DNA of 7,776 nucleotides from an uncultured Arenimonas sp. (GTDB lineage: Bacteria; Pseudomonadota; Gammaproteobacteria; Xanthomonadales; Xanthomonadaceae): contig CAMLKR010000109.1 of the NCBI GenBank assembly GCA_946480565.1, positions 1 through 7,776 on the forward strand. Reading direction: 5' to 3'. Shown in pieces: positions 6,298 to 7,776 of this stretch (positions within the stretch are counted from its first letter, which is position 1; each line of letters begins with the position of its first letter). The position numbers and the translations under genes are program-made. A model generated the notes under the pieces. It was not told the DNA's origin. It saw nothing but the letters and a program-made list of their open reading frames with translations, and did no database searches.

Positions 6298-7592
6298 GCG
6301 TTCGCGTCCTTGCGGTCCAGGCGTTCGGTGATGCGGGCGCCGAGGGTGTCGGCCAGCGCGGCGTCGTCCAGCACCGCCAGTGGTTCGCGCAGGAAGGCCT
6401 GGACCAGCAGCCGGCGCGCCTGGTCGGCGCCGAGGCCGCGGCTGCGCAGGTAGAACAGCGCGGTCTCGTCGAGCCGGCCGACGGTGGCGCCGTGCGCGGC
6501 CTTCACCTCGTCGGCGTGGATGACCAGCACCGGCTGGCTGTCGATCTCGGCGTTCTCAGACAGCAGCAGGTTCTTGTTCGACAGGTTGGCGTCGCTGCCG
6601 TCGGCGCCGGCCTGGATCAGGATGCCGCCGTGGAAGACCGCGCGTCCGCGCTGGTCGGCCAGGCCGCGCCAGGGCAGTTCGCAGCGGGTGTCGCGGGCCT
6701 GGTGTTCGATGCCCAGGCGGGTGTCGAGGTGCCGGCGGCCGTCGGCAAGCAGCACGCCGCCCGCGATGGCGGTCGCGCCTTCGCCCTGCAGGGCGATGTT
6801 GAGCTCGTGCCGCGACAGTCCGGCGCCGAGCTCGAGGTCGGCGCGGCGGTATTCGGCGCCGGAGCCGAGCACGGCGTCGGTGCGGGCGAGCAGGGTGGCG
6901 CCGGCGTCCTCGTCCTGCACCCGCGCGTGCTTAAGGCGCGCGCCGCGGGCCAGGTGCACGTGCATCAGGTGGTTGGCGAGGTGACGGTGGGCGCCGCCGC
7001 CGAGGTGGTGTTCGACCACCGCCAGCGACGCCCCGGCGCGCAGTTCGACCAGGTGGCGCAGGTGCGTGGCCTGGTCGCCGCCGCCGGTCGTGCCGACGAA
7101 CACCAGGTGCACCGGCGGCGCGACCGCGACCTCGGCCGGCACGCTCAGGCGCACGCCCTCGACCGCCAGCGCGGCATTGAGGCGGGCGAACACTTCGTCC
7201 GCGCGCCCGAAACGACGGCCCAGCACCGACACCGCGCGCGGATCGTCCCCGGCCAGGGCTTCGGACATCGGCCGCAGCTCGACGCCGGCCGGCAGCCCCG
7301 CGCGATCCGACAGCGCGGCGTCGTAGCGGCCGTTGACGAAGACCAGGCGAGGCGCCGGGATGTCGGCGACCAGGGCCGCGTCGACCAGGCCGGCGCGCGG
7401 CGGCACGAACTCGCGCGCCGACAGCGCCCGCAGCGAGGTGTACTTCCAGGCTTCCACCCGCGCGCCGGGCAGGCCGTCGGCCAGTGCGGCCTCTAGCGCG
7501 GCGCGGCGCGCCGGGCCCAGGCCCTGCGCTTCCACCAGCGGCGCGGGCAGGGCGTCGAAACCCGCTTTCAGTGATTCCAGCAGGCCGGGCAT
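6294..7592 (-). CDS. sufD: Fe-S cluster assembly scaffold protein SufD
   Basis: SufD is the non-catalytic partner of SufB in the cytoplasmic SufBC2D scaffold, where new [Fe-S] clusters are built. The 432-residue protein shows the N-terminal RVEAWKYTSLR motif (45-55), the long beta-helix core (about 150-350) and the C-terminal family hallmark EVKAAHGATVGRLDETALFYLRSRGL split across 362-387. His367 corresponds to E. coli His360, reported as needed for cluster assembly. The neighbouring E. coli Cys358 is replaced by Ala365 here. The N-terminal helical region (1-45) is unusually Ala/Leu/Gly-rich but of normal length. The gene begins one base after the sufC stop (TGAGATG) and ends in an ATGA overlap with sufS, so the three genes form one tightly packed unit. 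The only other cysteine seen is Cys304. Confidence 0.96.
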   Translation of the reverse strand: MPGLLESLKAGFDALPAPLVEAQGLGPARRAALEAALADGLPGARVEAWKYTSLRALSAREFVPPRAGLVDAALVADIPAPRLVFVNGRYDAALSDRAGLPAGVELRPMSEALAGDDPRAVSVLGRRFGRADEVFARLNAALAVEGVRLSVPAEVAVAPPVHLVFVGTTGGGDQATHLRHLVELRAGASLAVVEHHLGGGAHRHLANHLMHVHLARGARLKHARVQDEDAGATLLARTDAVLGSGAEYRRADLELGAGLSRHELNIALQGEGATAIAGGVLLADGRRHLDTRLGIEHQARDTRCELPWRGLADQRGRAVFHGGILIQAGADGSDANLSNKNLLLSENAEIDSQPVLVIHADEVKAAHGATVGRLDETALFYLRSRGLGADQARRLLVQAFLREPLAVLDDAALADTLGARITERLDRKDANA

Positions 7593-7593
7593 C

Positions 7594-7776
7594 TCAGGCC
7601 TTCGCCTCGGGCGCGATGCGGTCCTTCACCCAGGCGTAGCCGTGCGCTTCCAGCTGCAGGGCGAGCTCGGGGCCGCCGGTTTCGACGATGCGGCCGTCGG
7701 CCAGCACGTGCACCACGTCGGGCTTGATGTAGTCGAGCAGGCGCTGGTAGTGGGTGATGACCAGGAAGGCGCGGTC
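7594..7776 (-). CDS. sufC: Fe-S cluster assembly ATPase SufC, C-terminal 60 residues
   Basis: The frame enters from the right edge and ends with TGA one base before sufD. Its 60 residues are the C-terminus of an ABC-type ATPase. [13 protein letters not shown] carries the H-loop His that senses the ATP gamma-phosphate. [17 protein letters not shown] and [13 protein letters not shown] follow, the characteristic end of SufC rather than of a transporter ATPase. SufC dimerises between SufB and SufD and uses ATP to reshape the scaffold during cluster assembly. The Walker A, signature and Walker B motifs lie outside the window. The last residues (APEAKA) are a short variable tail. Its reading frame also carries the ribosome-binding GAAGG used by sufD. 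Confidence 0.95.
   Translation of the reverse strand, partial: DRAFLVITHYQRLLDYIKPDVVHVLADGRIVETGGPELALQLEAHGYAWVKDRIAPEAKA

Noticed and set aside
4978..6453. A 491-codon plus-strand frame opposite sufS and part of sufD.
   Set aside because: The His/Gln/Arg-rich translation is what the complement of conserved SufS codons yields; no motif supports it.
6492..7496. A 334-codon plus-strand frame opposite sufD.
   Set aside because: Same reason: antisense to a firmly identified gene, with repetitive Val/Gln/Arg/Ala composition and no domain.

Overview
The base composition (very GC-rich, strong G/C third-position preference) and the family of nearly every gene point to a gammaproteobacterium of the Lysobacteraceae/Xanthomonadaceae type (Lysobacter, Luteimonas or a relative). 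This is inferred from gene style and remembered family resemblance, not from a search. I see no rRNA, tRNA, CRISPR array or complete insertion sequence. Coding density is very high and no stretch above about 210 bases lacks a gene.

Layout. The left end (1-613, minus) is the N-terminal half of an M20-family metallopeptidase. A 207-base divergent region separates it from a plus-strand run: a small secreted ComEA-like helix-hairpin-helix protein (821-1168), a REP-associated (IS200-like, Y1/HUH) transposase relative whose catalytic residues look eroded (1223-1735), a SET-domain protein (1772-2236) and a HutD/Ves-family protein (2236-2829) coupled to it through a shared TGATG. The plus-strand run then meets a minus-strand run head-on, and one CTAG palindrome supplies both stop codons.

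The minus-strand run, read in its own direction from the right edge, is the tail of a SUF iron-sulfur cluster assembly operon: sufC (partial, 7776-7594), sufD (7592-6294) and sufS (6297-5074). These are packed with 1-base spacing and then an ATGA overlap. A well-formed intrinsic terminator follows directly after the sufS stop. Beyond it lie a membrane-anchored LACTB-like serine hydrolase (4972-3722), a GNAT acetyltransferase (3661-3137) and a small Rieske [2Fe-2S] protein (3140-2826). The last two overlap by four bases.

How the genes fit together. SufC (ATPase) and SufD form the SufBC2D scaffold with SufB, whose gene presumably lies just beyond the right edge, and SufS supplies sulfur from cysteine. 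The Rieske protein is a plausible client of this machinery, but the terminator argues against simple co-transcription. I see no clearly new multi-gene system. The points most worth a second look are the transposase relative that has lost its HUH and tyrosine signatures while staying open, the tightly coupled SET-HutD pair, and the Cys-to-Ala change beside the conserved His of SufD.
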